64,000 nt of DNA, from contig JAJZCW010000004.1 of assembly GCA_021828865.1 (NCBI GenBank), forward strand, positions 62,001 through 126,000, read 5' to 3'. This DNA comes from Bacillota bacterium. Its GTDB lineage: Bacteria > Bacillota > Bacilli > Alicyclobacillales > SLC66. The first letter of the stretch is position 1. Every line of letters begins with the position of its first letter. A program made the position numbers and the translations under genes. Below, one piece after another: positions 54,505 to 62,727 of this stretch. Under the pieces are notes generated by a model, which saw nothing but the letters and a program-made list of their open reading frames with translations, was not told the origin of the DNA and made no database searches.

Positions 54505-55482
54505 TTAAAGAGATTGCTTATACTCCCATTTGGCATTTTGGCTTAAATTTGCCTTCGTAATTACGACATTAGCGAGTTGAACAAAGTTGGGAACTTTCTT
54601 GCCTTCCACTTTGTCAACTGCGTATTGAACCGCCAATTGACCTTCGAGCATTGGTTTTTGCGCAATCAAAGCTGAGATTAGCCCTTGTTTCAAGTCCTGT
54701 ACTTCAGCAGGTTCTGCATCATAGCCGACAATTTTAACCTGCCCCAGCTTGCCGGATGCTCTTACACCTTCAGCTGCACCAGAAGCTGAAGTGTCATCAG
54801 TACCAAAAATTCCGACCAACTTAGTGGAGTACCGGAGAAGCAAATCTTGAGCCAAAGTTACAGCTTGAGTCGTTTGTTCATTGTCATACTCGATAACTGC
54901 TTTCATTTTAGGAAATTTCTTATGAAGTTCGTTGATGAATCCTTGCACTCTTGCTTTATCTGTAGAGATACCAGGTGATGGATCGAGAACTCCCACTACA
55001 CCTTGCCCATGAGCTAAATTACCCAAGTAATCTGCTGCTGCTGCGCCTCCCTGATTATTATTGGACGTGATTCTTGAGGCCAATAAACTAGTCTGCGTAA
55101 TCGTTGAGTCCGCAGTAATGACCGGAATTTTTGCCTTTACAGCATTTTTAATAGGAGGAATCATTGCCGTCAGATCTGTCGGGCAAAGGATAAGTGCATT
55201 GACTTTTCTTGAAACCATCGCATTGACGTAAGGTGTTTGTGCAGATGGACTATAAGTCTCAGCGCCCTCATACACTAAGGTTACGCCTAATTTTTTTGCT
55301 TCGGCCTGGGCACCAGCATCCATGCTGATAAAAAATGGATCAGTGGTCATTCCAGGGACAAACCCAATGACAATTTTTTTGCTGGCGACTGAATGATGTA
55401 CTGTTTTTGCCATTGAAATTCCAGGCAATGCCAGTGATGCAACTAGGCTGAGCGAACTCAGTACTGCAAATGCTTTTTTCAT
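54505..55482 (-). CDS. sugar ABC transporter substrate-binding protein (RbsB family)
   Basis: 325 residues. Sec signal peptide (KKAFAVLSSLSLVASLALPGISMAK, no lipobox Cys seen, which is unusual for a Gram-positive binding protein). Periplasmic-binding-protein type 1 fold: KIVIGFVPGMTTDPFF near residue 33, LVYEGAETYSPSAQT near 73, VNALILCPTDLTAM near 98, GILD-type VVGVLDPSPGISTD near 165, and IFGTDDTSASGAAEG near 225. Last gene of the LacI-ATPase-permease-SBP operon. The ligand is a pentose or hexose class sugar; the sequence does not tell which. Confidence 0.88.
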   Translation of the reverse strand: MKKAFAVLSSLSLVASLALPGISMAKTVHHSVASKKIVIGFVPGMTTDPFFISMDAGAQAEAKKLGVTLVYEGAETYSPSAQTPYVNAMVSRKVNALILCPTDLTAMIPPIKNAVKAKIPVITADSTITQTSLLASRITSNNNQGGAAAADYLGNLAHGQGVVGVLDPSPGISTDKARVQGFINELHKKFPKMKAVIEYDNEQTTQAVTLAQDLLLRYSTKLVGIFGTDDTSASGAAEGVRASGKLGQVKIVGYDAEPAEVQDLKQGLISALIAQKPMLEGQLAVQYAVDKVEGKKVPNFVQLANVVITKANLSQNAKWEYKQSL

Positions 55483-55538
55483 AAAAAATATAACCCCCTG
55501 GTTTTAGATTTTGTTACCATTAGGAATATGAACCCCGC

Positions 55539-56540
55539 TTACTTCAAGACCCTGTTTCGATAACGGCGTTGATCAATATAAACGGCCAAGATGATAATGA
55601 TACCTATGGTGACCGTTTGCCAATATGGCTGTACGCCCATGATCACAAGACCTGAAACAAGCACGGAAATAATTAGGGCTCCAACAGTGGAACCAAGAAT
55701 AGTACCACGCCCACCAAACAAGCTAGCACCGCCAATGACCACAGATGCAATCGCATTTAGTTCATCGTTTGCACCTTCGAGTGGGCTACCTGTAGCAATA
55801 CGGGCCACGATTATCATGCCTGCGAGACCACTGAGTAAGCCAGATAACGCGTAAATCTTAAAAAGATGATATTTCACATTGACACCCGATCGCCTGGTAC
55901 CTTCTGAGTTACTTCCAACAGCATAGGTGTATTTTCCAAATCTTGTTTTTCGCAAGTAATACCACGCGATGACCAATACGACGGCTGTAATGATCACAGG
56001 TACGCCTAAAAAGTTGAATAATACGGCATCGCCAATTGTAGATAATTCAAGTGGTAAATTTACAATGTCTGTTCCGTTAGTGATCAGAAATGTTAAACCT
56101 GTTGCGATTCCCAGCATTCCGAGAGTGGCGATGAAAGGAGTGACTTCAAGCACTGTCACGACAAGTCCGTTGATGGCACCAAGTATGAGTCCTGTAAGTA
56201 GCCCGGCTAATAGGCCAATAATAAGTGCCGTAATGTCTCCATAACTTAAAAGACTTTGCATCACATCAGCGCCAACCATCCCAGATAATCCAAGAACAGC
56301 GCCTACCGAAAGGTCAATTCCACCAGTAATAATTACAAATGTTTCAGCCACCGCAAGTATAATCGTATTAGAAGCACTTACTGTTGTATTGACAAAATTT
56401 AGTGAGGAAAAAAATCCTGGAGATGTCACAGAAAACACAATGACGAGTAATGCCAGAATGAAAACAGTCCACCAATCGCCTATATCCTGCATTAGAGTAG
56501 ATAAACTTCCGCCCCGACTATTTGAAGATGGTAACATCAT
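55539..56540 (-). CDS. sugar ABC transporter permease (RbsC family)
   Basis: 333 residues, 8-10 helices. NTTVSASNTIILAVAETFVIITGGIDLSVGAVLGLSGM near residues 50-88 and GANDELNAIASVVIGGASLFGGRGTILGSTVGALII near 256-292 are the signatures of the branched RbsC/XylH permease group. ATG 56540 follows GAGGGT; the frame is open further. Forms a homodimeric channel with the single ATPase and the binding protein of the operon. Confidence 0.92.
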   Translation of the reverse strand: MMLPSSNSRGGSLSTLMQDIGDWWTVFILALLVIVFSVTSPGFFSSLNFVNTTVSASNTIILAVAETFVIITGGIDLSVGAVLGLSGMVGADVMQSLLSYGDITALIIGLLAGLLTGLILGAINGLVVTVLEVTPFIATLGMLGIATGLTFLITNGTDIVNLPLELSTIGDAVLFNFLGVPVIITAVVLVIAWYYLRKTRFGKYTYAVGSNSEGTRRSGVNVKYHLFKIYALSGLLSGLAGMIIVARIATGSPLEGANDELNAIASVVIGGASLFGGRGTILGSTVGALIISVLVSGLVIMGVQPYWQTVTIGIIIILAVYIDQRRYRNRVLK

Positions 56541-56562
56541 TAAACCCTCGCTTTGTTTATAT

Positions 56563-57336
56563 TCATGCCGTTTTTGAACCAGTGATCCAACCAACTACTT
56601 CATCAAGATTGCTTTCGTTTGTATTTAGCGACACTACTTTTTTACCAAGGAACATGACGTCAATTCGATCGGTTACTTCTAGGACATGAGGTAGCGTATG
56701 ACTAATAAACAATACCGGAATTCCTCGATCACGCACCCTGCGAATGAGATCCAGCACCATTTCCACCTCTTCAACTCCCAAGTGGTTGGTGGGTTCATCC
56801 ATAATAATCAGACTCTCTCCCCAAGCCACTGCTCTGGCTACCGCCACAGCCTGACGTTGGCCGCCTGAAAGTTCAGCGACAGGAGATTTCATTGATCGAA
56901 CTTTCACATGCAACTGTTCCAATATTTCCAAGGAGCGTTCTAGCATCTTCTTTTTATCTAAACCGCCAGTCAGTCTTTTCAATCCTCCACCGATCAGTTC
57001 GCGGCCCAAAAATATATTTTCTTCGATAGTTAAGTGAGGGGCTAAAGCAAGATCTTGGTAAACGGTTTCAATTCCCTGATTGCGCGCATCAGAAGGCCGA
57101 TGAAAATGAACAGCCTGACCGCGTAGCGAGATCTTGCCTTCATCCGGCATCAGTGCACCAGCAAGGACCTTGATTAGCGTTGACTTTCCCGCTCCGTTAT
57201 CCCCAACCAGCCCAACCACTTCACCAGGAGAAATGGCAAAATCCACATGATCCAATGCCTGAATTCTCCCAAAACTTTTAGTGATGCCTTCTGCTGTTAA
57301 AATAGGTGATTGCTTCTGTTGATTTTCTGCATGCAT
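56563..57336 (-). CDS. sugar ABC transporter ATPase (single domain, FrcA-like)
   Basis: 257 residues with only one nucleotide-binding domain, unlike the duplicated RbsA. Walker A GDNGAGKSTLIK near residue 39, Q-loop YQDLALAPHLT, signature LSGGQRQAVAVARA, Walker B SLIIMDEPTNHLG, H-loop FISHTL. Resembles FrcA-type ATPases. ATG 57336 follows GGGGGA; the gene overlaps the 3' end of the lacI-type regulator by 40 bases. Ends 22 bases before the permease gene. Confidence 0.92.
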   Translation of the reverse strand: MHAENQQKQSPILTAEGITKSFGRIQALDHVDFAISPGEVVGLVGDNGAGKSTLIKVLAGALMPDEGKISLRGQAVHFHRPSDARNQGIETVYQDLALAPHLTIEENIFLGRELIGGGLKRLTGGLDKKKMLERSLEILEQLHVKVRSMKSPVAELSGGQRQAVAVARAVAWGESLIIMDEPTNHLGVEEVEMVLDLIRRVRDRGIPVLFISHTLPHVLEVTDRIDVMFLGKKVVSLNTNESNLDEVVGWITGSKTA

Positions 57337-58358
57337 CCGCACGATCCCCCAATCGATAGTTCTACTTGCAACCGCACATCATCTGGACTGTTCCCATCAA
57401 TCTTTTGTTTTAGGATATTGACAGCTGTCACCCCCATTTTTTTCGATGATTGTCTGATCACGGTCATGGGAGGGGTGATCACATCACACCACGCTTGATA
57501 GTCAAAAGAGATCACCGCAACATCAACACCCACTCGCAATTGATGTTCTCTCAAGAATTCCAGAAACCCAATCAGCATCATGTTATTACCGACAAGCACT
57601 GCCTCAGGAATAAAGTCATAATTCAGCTTGGAAAACAATCTTCTTCCTGCTTCGTAACCGCCTTCAATACTGGGATAATCCTCTTCTATGCGCGAGATTA
57701 AATTTAAACGTTTAATTTCTTGTTCAAACCCACTTTTTCGATCTTGAAACGACGATATTAGATCTTTCCCTAACACAAACCCTATCTTTTTATATCCATG
57801 CTGGTAAAAATGTTCGACAGCTTGTCGAGCACCTTCAAAATTCATTGAAGTAACAGATACCATTTGACTTCCCGCAACACGCCTATCAAAAAGAACAATA
57901 GGAATATCAGCAGGCACTACACTCTCCACATATTTTGAATCAAACCCATCGACTGCCGCGATGAGGATTCCCTGCATCCGTCTAGATATCATCACATGCA
58001 ACAGTTCTTTTTGTTTTTCCCAATTCTCGCCGGTGCTTGCCACGACAAATTTCCATCCAAGCGGTTCCACAGCCTCCTCAATACCTCGAAGCACATCTGT
58101 ATAAAAAGGGTTATAGTCAACAATCAGCACACCAACTAACCCTGATGAACCGGTTTTCAATTCGCGGGCAATGTCGTTACGATGATAGGAAAGCTCATCG
58201 ATTGCCTGCTGAACCCTTTTTCTGGTCTGTTCCCTCACTTCCCTCGTGTTATTTAACACGTGCGAAACGGTAGCGATGGAAACATCGGCTTTTTTTGCCA
58301 CATCACGAAGCGTGACGGACTTTTTGACTTTTACATTCTGGGGTTTTGCTTGTGCCAT
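57297..58358 (-). CDS. LacI-family transcriptional regulator
   Basis: 353 residues. N-terminal LacI HTH with hinge (VTLRDVAKKADVSIATVSHVLNNTREVREQTRKRVQQAIDELSYHRN, residues 16-63), then a periplasmic-binding-like effector domain (GLVGVLIVDYNPFYTDVLRGIEEA onwards). First gene of the sugar ABC operon, with which it overlaps, so a local repressor responding to the transported sugar is expected. A LacI-type operator lies about 60 bases upstream. The start ATG 58358 is not well placed behind a ribosome site; the frame opens 13 codons earlier. Confidence 0.92.
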   Translation of the reverse strand: MAQAKPQNVKVKKSVTLRDVAKKADVSIATVSHVLNNTREVREQTRKRVQQAIDELSYHRNDIARELKTGSSGLVGVLIVDYNPFYTDVLRGIEEAVEPLGWKFVVASTGENWEKQKELLHVMISRRMQGILIAAVDGFDSKYVESVVPADIPIVLFDRRVAGSQMVSVTSMNFEGARQAVEHFYQHGYKKIGFVLGKDLISSFQDRKSGFEQEIKRLNLISRIEEDYPSIEGGYEAGRRLFSKLNYDFIPEAVLVGNNMMLIGFLEFLREHQLRVGVDVAVISFDYQAWCDVITPPMTVIRQSSKKMGVTAVNILKQKIDGNSPDDVRLQVELSIGGSCGCMQKINRSNHLF

Positions 58359-58416
58359 ATGCCAATACCATGCCTTACTCCATATTTCGTAGAACAAATC
58401 TGTTAAATCACTAGAC

Positions 58417-58428
58417 GTAAACGTTTTC
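58417..58428. promoter_or_regulatory. LacI-type operator upstream of the sugar operon
   Basis: GTAAACGTTTTC, centred on AAACGTTT with a CG centre, the common LacI-family half-site arrangement. It lies about 60 bases before the regulator start, fitting autoregulation. Confidence 0.55.
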
Positions 58429-58648
58429 TTTTTTTATTATTCTAGCCTCTTGTTTTTTTCTTGTCAACGCTTTCTTTTACAATAGAATTACATTCCATCG
58501 CTCTTCCCGATGAAAGATTTGATTAGAATGACATCCAATCATTGACATGCATGGATAAATAGTCTACGATCATCTCATATTATAGAGTTAATTATATTTA
58601 ATGATTCTATTTATATCATGGAAACAATCGATAAGGTGGTAAACACCA

Positions 58649-59563
58649 TTGGCAGATTGGACTGGGGAAAGTTTCGTTGCAACAAGCACCGTGAAAATCA
58701 ATACAAATTTTGCTACTCAGCACTTTGGATTTTATAACGTGTATCAACAAGCAGTATCTGAAATGACTGCTGTTTTAAATGCCGTTCAATCGACCGGACA
58801 AATTCCCGAAGAACCCCTTTACCATACTATTTTCCCTGCCGTTGAATTCCTTTCCGATTACCCTGCCGTGTACACGCTATTATCTCAGTTGGAAACGAAA
58901 GAGGATTACATCACTAAACATAGCATCGCTGTCGGCATTTTATCAAAGCAAATCGGTAAAGCACTTAAATATCCAGAACAGACACTGACATTGTTAATGA
59001 GAGCAGGAACGCTTCATGATGTGGGTAAAATGGCTGTTCCCATATCAATTTTGAACAAGCCCGGAAAACTAACAACGGATGAATTTGAAGAAGTAAAACA
59101 ACACACCATCTATGGTTATGAAATGATTCTTCGCACATCCACCTTTTCTGAGGCAGAGGCCCTGATTGCCTTGAATCACCATGAACGTGTTAATGGAGAA
59201 GGATACCCTCACCGAAAAAAAGCGATGGAATTCAATGAATTAGCCAAGATTGTCAGCGTGGCGGATGTCTTTCATGCCATGAATGCGACGAAAAGCTATC
59301 ATCACCCCCTCCCCTTTTACGAAGTGCTCGTGGAAATGTCGGATGGCGTCTTCGGACAATTTGATCCGGTTATCAGCATGACATTTATTCGCCATATGAT
59401 GGAACAACTCATCGGTGAAAAAGTGGTATTATCCGATGGCCGCATCGGGGTGATCAGGATGATCCCCGTTGCTTCCCCTACCAAGCCTTTTATTGAAGTC
59501 AGTTCCACCATTATTGATTTGAACAACACTCCTGAATTAAACATCCTTCGACTGATCCCTTAA
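58649..59563 (+). CDS. HD-GYP domain protein, probable c-di-GMP phosphodiesterase
   Basis: 304 residues, cytosolic. HD-GYP core between residues 85 and 235: HSIAVGILSKQIG, LHDVGKMAVPISILNKPGKL (catalytic HD), HTIYGYEMI, NHHERVNGEGYP (GYP signature) and VSVADVFHAMN. It should hydrolyse c-di-GMP, opposing the GGDEF protein at 25.8 kb. The N-terminal 80 residues lack a known sensor domain. Start TTG 58649, with AAGGTGG 9 bases upstream. Divergent from the LacI-type gene. Confidence 0.88.
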   Translation: MADWTGESFVATSTVKINTNFATQHFGFYNVYQQAVSEMTAVLNAVQSTGQIPEEPLYHTIFPAVEFLSDYPAVYTLLSQLETKEDYITKHSIAVGILSKQIGKALKYPEQTLTLLMRAGTLHDVGKMAVPISILNKPGKLTTDEFEEVKQHTIYGYEMILRTSTFSEAEALIALNHHERVNGEGYPHRKKAMEFNELAKIVSVADVFHAMNATKSYHHPLPFYEVLVEMSDGVFGQFDPVISMTFIRHMMEQLIGEKVVLSDGRIGVIRMIPVASPTKPFIEVSSTIIDLNNTPELNILRLIP

Positions 59564-59665
59564 CCAAAGTAGACCTGAAAACGCTCTGAAAGCTTGTTTC
59601 CGATTCTCCTTTATGCTATATGTTGATCGTTTCCATCTGCTAAAGCGATCTGGGGAGGATTATGA

Positions 59666-60373
59666 TTGAGCATTCATATTGGAGCTAAAGAACATGAAAT
59701 TGCAGAAGTCGTGCTGCTGCCAGGAGACCCACTGCGCGCGGAGCACATTGCCAACACATTTTTTGAAGACGCGATCTGTTATTCGCGAGTGAGAGGAATG
59801 CTCGGATTTACTGGCAATTACAAGGGTAAACGCGTATCCGTTCAAGGAACCGGGATGGGCGTCCCCTCCATCTCCATTTATACCCATGAACTTTTACATG
59901 ATTACGGGGCAAAAACACTGATTCGCGTAGGCACTTGCGGGGCATTGCAACGTTCCGTGCAAGTTCGTGACCTCATCCTCGCCATGAGCGCATCGACAGA
60001 CTCTGGAGTGAATCGCATTCGCTTTCCACATGTTGATTATGCCCCAACTGCCAATTTCGAGCTGCTATCCCGCGCTTATCAAGTGGCAGTAGAAAAAGGC
60101 TTCACGACGCACGTAGGCAACATTTTAACGAGTGACACTTTTTATAGCGACGACAATGACGCCACGGAAAAATTGATCGACCACGGCACATTGGCTGTAG
60201 AGATGGAGGCCGCCGCATTATACACCCTAGCTGCTAAAACGAAAGCGCGAGCACTTGCCATTTTGACTGTCAGCGACCATGTGATCACCGGAGAATCCAC
60301 CACATCGGAAGAGCGTCAGACGACATTTGACCAAATGATTGAAGTGGCACTGAACGCTGCATTATTTTCTTAA
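59666..60373 (+). CDS. deoD: purine nucleoside phosphorylase, DeoD type
   Basis: 235 residues, hexameric NP-I family. [20 protein letters not shown] near residue 18, [32 protein letters not shown] near 48, RVGTCGALQ near 86, and [15 protein letters not shown] near 178. Cleaves purine (deoxy)nucleosides with phosphate, for salvage. TTG 59666 has GGGGAGG 7 bases upstream. The next gene begins 78 bases later with its own ribosome site. Confidence 0.95.
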   Translation: MSIHIGAKEHEIAEVVLLPGDPLRAEHIANTFFEDAICYSRVRGMLGFTGNYKGKRVSVQGTGMGVPSISIYTHELLHDYGAKTLIRVGTCGALQRSVQVRDLILAMSASTDSGVNRIRFPHVDYAPTANFELLSRAYQVAVEKGFTTHVGNILTSDTFYSDDNDATEKLIDHGTLAVEMEAAALYTLAAKTKARALAILTVSDHVITGESTTSEERQTTFDQMIEVALNAALFS

Positions 60374-60451
60374 CATATAGGCTGCTGTCATAGACGAATA
60401 ACCAGTCCTCGTCATTATCATGGATTAAGTGTTTTTCAAGGAGGTGTCGTT

Positions 60452-60685
60452 ATGGCAGTAGGAACAGTCACTGCAACAGTCATTACCGATGGCATCATCG
60501 GACCCTCTATTCAAAATTTTGGCCCCATCGACGGAGGAGATATCCTCGGAGGGCTTGCCATCACCGGCTTTGTTGAAGTAGAAAAAACACTGTCCTTTAC
60601 CAATTCAACTGGAGCAGCGCGTACGGTATTCTTAGAGAAAAAGCTTCCTTTTCAAATTTTACTCCTAGATCTAGATCCAGCCTAA
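60452..60685 (+). CDS. SPOCS-like small protein A, 77 aa
   Basis: 77 residues. C-terminal half carries the motif shared by three proteins here: TGFVEVEKT ... VFLEKKLPFQI. This looks like the core strand pattern of the SPOCS/DUF3794 domain of spore coat morphogenesis proteins (G-x-hydrophobic-x-K ... F-E-x-x-I-P-F). N-terminus is Gly/Ile-rich (DGIIGPSIQNFGPIDGGDILGG). AAGGAGG ribosome site. No signal peptide. Probably a spore-surface or self-assembling protein; unnamed family, so function is hypothesis only. Confidence 0.7.
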   Translation: MAVGTVTATVITDGIIGPSIQNFGPIDGGDILGGLAITGFVEVEKTLSFTNSTGAARTVFLEKKLPFQILLLDLDPA

Positions 60686-60712
60686 GTCTCGTATCCGTCA
60701 CCTATTAAATTC

Positions 60713-60748
60713 GGGTAATGGCAGTGGGTACGCAATCTGCCATTACCC
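60713..60748. repeat. 12-bp inverted repeat between SPOCS-like genes
   Basis: GGGTAATGGCAG-N12-CTGCCATTACCC, perfect, between the first two paralogues. No T-run follows, so it may be an RNA stabiliser, a leaky terminator or an operator. Confidence 0.7.
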
Positions 60749-60766
60749 CATCTGCGAGGGATCTTG

Positions 60767-61093
60767 ATGAGGAAAAAAAAGAAAAGTGGGATTTGGGTGA
60801 ATAGGCATCTGCCCACTAAAAATCTTAAACTGAAAAACAACATTACTAGTTTACAGGACGAAGATTTTTTCCTTCACCATCATGGCGATGTTCAGGTCAT
60901 TTCTGTGGACAAAAAGATCATTTCCAAGCATGAACACTTGGGTGATGGCTCCAAAGTACTCACTGGATTCATCGATATCGAAAAAATCATCAAGGTTAAA
61001 AATGAATGCGGTGATTCTCGTGTCATTTTTTTGGAAAAGATACTTCCCTATCAAATTTTAGAACTGGAGCTAGAATTTTGTGAAGAAGAGTAA
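60767..61093 (+). CDS. SPOCS-like small protein B, 108 aa
   Basis: 108 residues, basic start (RKKKKSGIWVNRH) then an acidic middle. Shared motif TGFIDIEKI ... VIFLEKILPYQI near residues 70-98, preceded by VQVISVDKKI, which echoes the strand before the DUF3794/SPOCS core in clostridial proteins. Ends FCEEE. ATG 60767 follows GAGGG by 6 bases (a TTG precedes it in frame). Unlike A and C it has a polylysine head, which could bind DNA, peptidoglycan or acidic coat polymers. Function unknown. Confidence 0.7.
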   Translation: MRKKKKSGIWVNRHLPTKNLKLKNNITSLQDEDFFLHHHGDVQVISVDKKIISKHEHLGDGSKVLTGFIDIEKIIKVKNECGDSRVIFLEKILPYQILELELEFCEEE

Positions 61094-61094
61094 T

Positions 61095-61127
61095 CCAAAC
61101 GCATGGCGTTGGGTGCTCTTTTTTTTA
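61095..61127 (+). terminator. terminator after SPOCS-like protein B
   Basis: CCAAACGC-ATG-GCGTTGG (one bulged A) then GTGCTC and T8. Confidence 0.75.
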
Positions 61128-61184
61128 TATAATAAAATTACTATAAGTACTGCCATACACTGATGAGCATAAGAGGTGAAGGGA

Positions 61185-61748
61185 TTGACCCTTTTAGAGG
61201 AAATTCTTCTTTTTAATCAACAATTTGTGGAAAACAGGGAATATGAGCAGTATCAAACTTCGAAATTCCCCAATAAAAAACTGGTAGTACTATCCTGCAT
61301 GGACACACGCTTGAGCGATCTGTTACCGCGCGCCATGAATTTAAAAAATGGAGATGCCAAGTTCATCAAAAATGCGGGGGCGGTCGTTTCTCATCCATTC
61401 GGGAGCACCATGCGCAGTATCCTTGTCGCCGTTTATGAACTCGGAGCCGACGAAGTGTGCGTGATTGGCCATTATGGATGTGGCATGGGAAGCATCGATC
61501 CAGACAAAACTTTTGAAAAGATGACAGCGTACGGAATACCGAACGAAACCATTGCCACACTGGAACATTCCGGCATTGATCTGCACGGGTGGTTGAAACG
61601 CATCGAATCCATACCAGAAAGTGTTCGCGAAAGTGTTCGCATGATTAAAAACCACCCACTGGTTCCCAACTCGTTAATCGTTCACGGACTGGTCATTGAC
61701 CCCGATACCGGCAAACTCGATGTAGTGATTAACGGCTATCAAGTCTGA
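61185..61748 (+). CDS. beta-carbonic anhydrase (YtiB-like)
   Basis: 187 residues. Zinc ligands in SCMDTRLSDLLP (Cys, with the Asp-Arg dyad) and GHYGCGM (His, Cys), the beta-class pattern. The N-terminus TLLEEILLFNQQFVENREYEQYQTSKFPNKKL closely follows B. subtilis YtiB. TTG 61185 with AGAGGTG 6-7 bases upstream is preferred to GTG 61176. Interconverts CO2 and bicarbonate. It lies between the second and third SPOCS-like genes but is probably a separate transcription unit, being preceded by a terminator. Confidence 0.9.
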   Translation: MTLLEEILLFNQQFVENREYEQYQTSKFPNKKLVVLSCMDTRLSDLLPRAMNLKNGDAKFIKNAGAVVSHPFGSTMRSILVAVYELGADEVCVIGHYGCGMGSIDPDKTFEKMTAYGIPNETIATLEHSGIDLHGWLKRIESIPESVRESVRMIKNHPLVPNSLIVHGLVIDPDTGKLDVVINGYQV

Positions 61749-61857
61749 TTTCTAACACTCACCTACATGCCCCCTCATCTCCACCAATATCCTGATCGTT
61801 TTGTCCATTTCAACAACGTATCAAGGAAATATGATGTGGGTAGTAGGGGGGATTCAC

Positions 61858-62493
61858 ATGTCTATTGAAGATGCGAGTATTCAAATTCAGACGGATCTGT
61901 CGATACTGCCTGCGGGATTTGCCCTGACAGGATTTATTGATGTGGAAAAAACAATTACCATCACCTGCGACAATATGACCACCACGTATTTCCTTGAAAA
62001 AAAACTCCCGTTTCAGATCATGTTCATACAACTTTGTCCTGCCCCACCACTTCCCACCTGCACCTGTGGATTTACCACGACGACACCTGTGATCAATACA
62101 GACCAAGTGAAATTTAGCGATGGCACGGGTAGTGCAGAGGAAGCTACGCTAACACTTAGTGGCAATGTTTGTAACAATTCTTCCACCAATTCACTTTTCT
62201 TTGGTGCGGTTTCCGATCAAAACAATCTGCAACTCACCGCCAATACGGCGCAAATCACCAGCGTAACGTGCAATACGCAAGGCAATACTTGCGATGTAAC
62301 CATTACAGGCACTGGAACCATCACCTTAAATGAAGTCATCGAGCCCACCCCTGGTTTTACATTGACGATCCATTGCACGCCCGGAAACGTAACCTACGAG
62401 CTTGTCGGTACCAATAATAACATCGGGATTTTCACCACCAACGGACAGGTGTCTCCCATTTCCACGAGCGAGCTCATTTGCTACTGCGCCTGA
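61858..62493 (+). CDS. SPOCS-like protein C with Cys-rich beta domain, 211 aa
   Basis: Longest of the three paralogues, 211 residues from ATG 61858, chosen because AGGGGGG lies 6 bases upstream. Residues 20-60 hold the shared core TGFIDVEKTITIT ... YFLEKKLPFQIM. After a PAPPLPTCTCG linker comes a Thr/Asn/Gly-rich beta-type domain (residues 75-205) with about eight cysteines (CNNSSTN, CNTQGNTCD, HCTPG, terminal ICYCA). That composition recalls disulfide- or thioester-linked spore appendage and coat proteins, but no specific family is recognised. No signal peptide, consistent with mother-cell production and assembly on the spore. Confidence 0.7.
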   Translation: MSIEDASIQIQTDLSILPAGFALTGFIDVEKTITITCDNMTTTYFLEKKLPFQIMFIQLCPAPPLPTCTCGFTTTTPVINTDQVKFSDGTGSAEEATLTLSGNVCNNSSTNSLFFGAVSDQNNLQLTANTAQITSVTCNTQGNTCDVTITGTGTITLNEVIEPTPGFTLTIHCTPGNVTYELVGTNNNIGIFTTNGQVSPISTSELICYCA

Positions 62494-62503
62494 ATGGTTC
62501 CCT

Positions 62504-62542
62504 GACGGGAAGCGTGATGAAATGATAGATACACTTCCCGTC
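62504..62542. terminator. hairpin between SPOCS-like C and a minus-strand micro-ORF
   Basis: GACGGGAAG-N21-CTTCCCGTC, 9-bp stem; no strong T-run on either side, so termination is uncertain. Confidence 0.5.
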
Positions 62543-62552
62543 ATCTAGTGAT

Positions 62553-62627
62553 TTATGTAAATCCACCAGAATTTTTAATGATCTGGACCACCTGTTCCAC
62601 CAACTCTAAGGTGTCATTTTTTACCAT
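62553..62627 (-). CDS. possible micro-ORF, 24 aa
   Basis: ATG with AAAGGGA 8 bases upstream, encoding an amphipathic 24-residue peptide (VKNDTLELVEQVVQIIKNSG), between two hairpins. Too short to judge by composition; a chance frame remains possible. Confidence 0.3.
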   Translation of the reverse strand: MVKNDTLELVEQVVQIIKNSGGFT

Positions 62628-62670
62628 TTATTAATTCCCTTTATGAATGATTTTTAATATGCATAAAAAG

Positions 62671-62716
62671 AAAAAACCCGCTGCCTTCACTCCCCTATCA
62701 GAAGCTGATACAGCGG
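62671..62716 (-). terminator. terminator of the TGA-containing permease
   Basis: Minus strand CCGCTG ... CAGCGG then T6, just past the stop at 62728. Confidence 0.7.
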
Positions 62717-62727
62717 ACTTTATTCTA

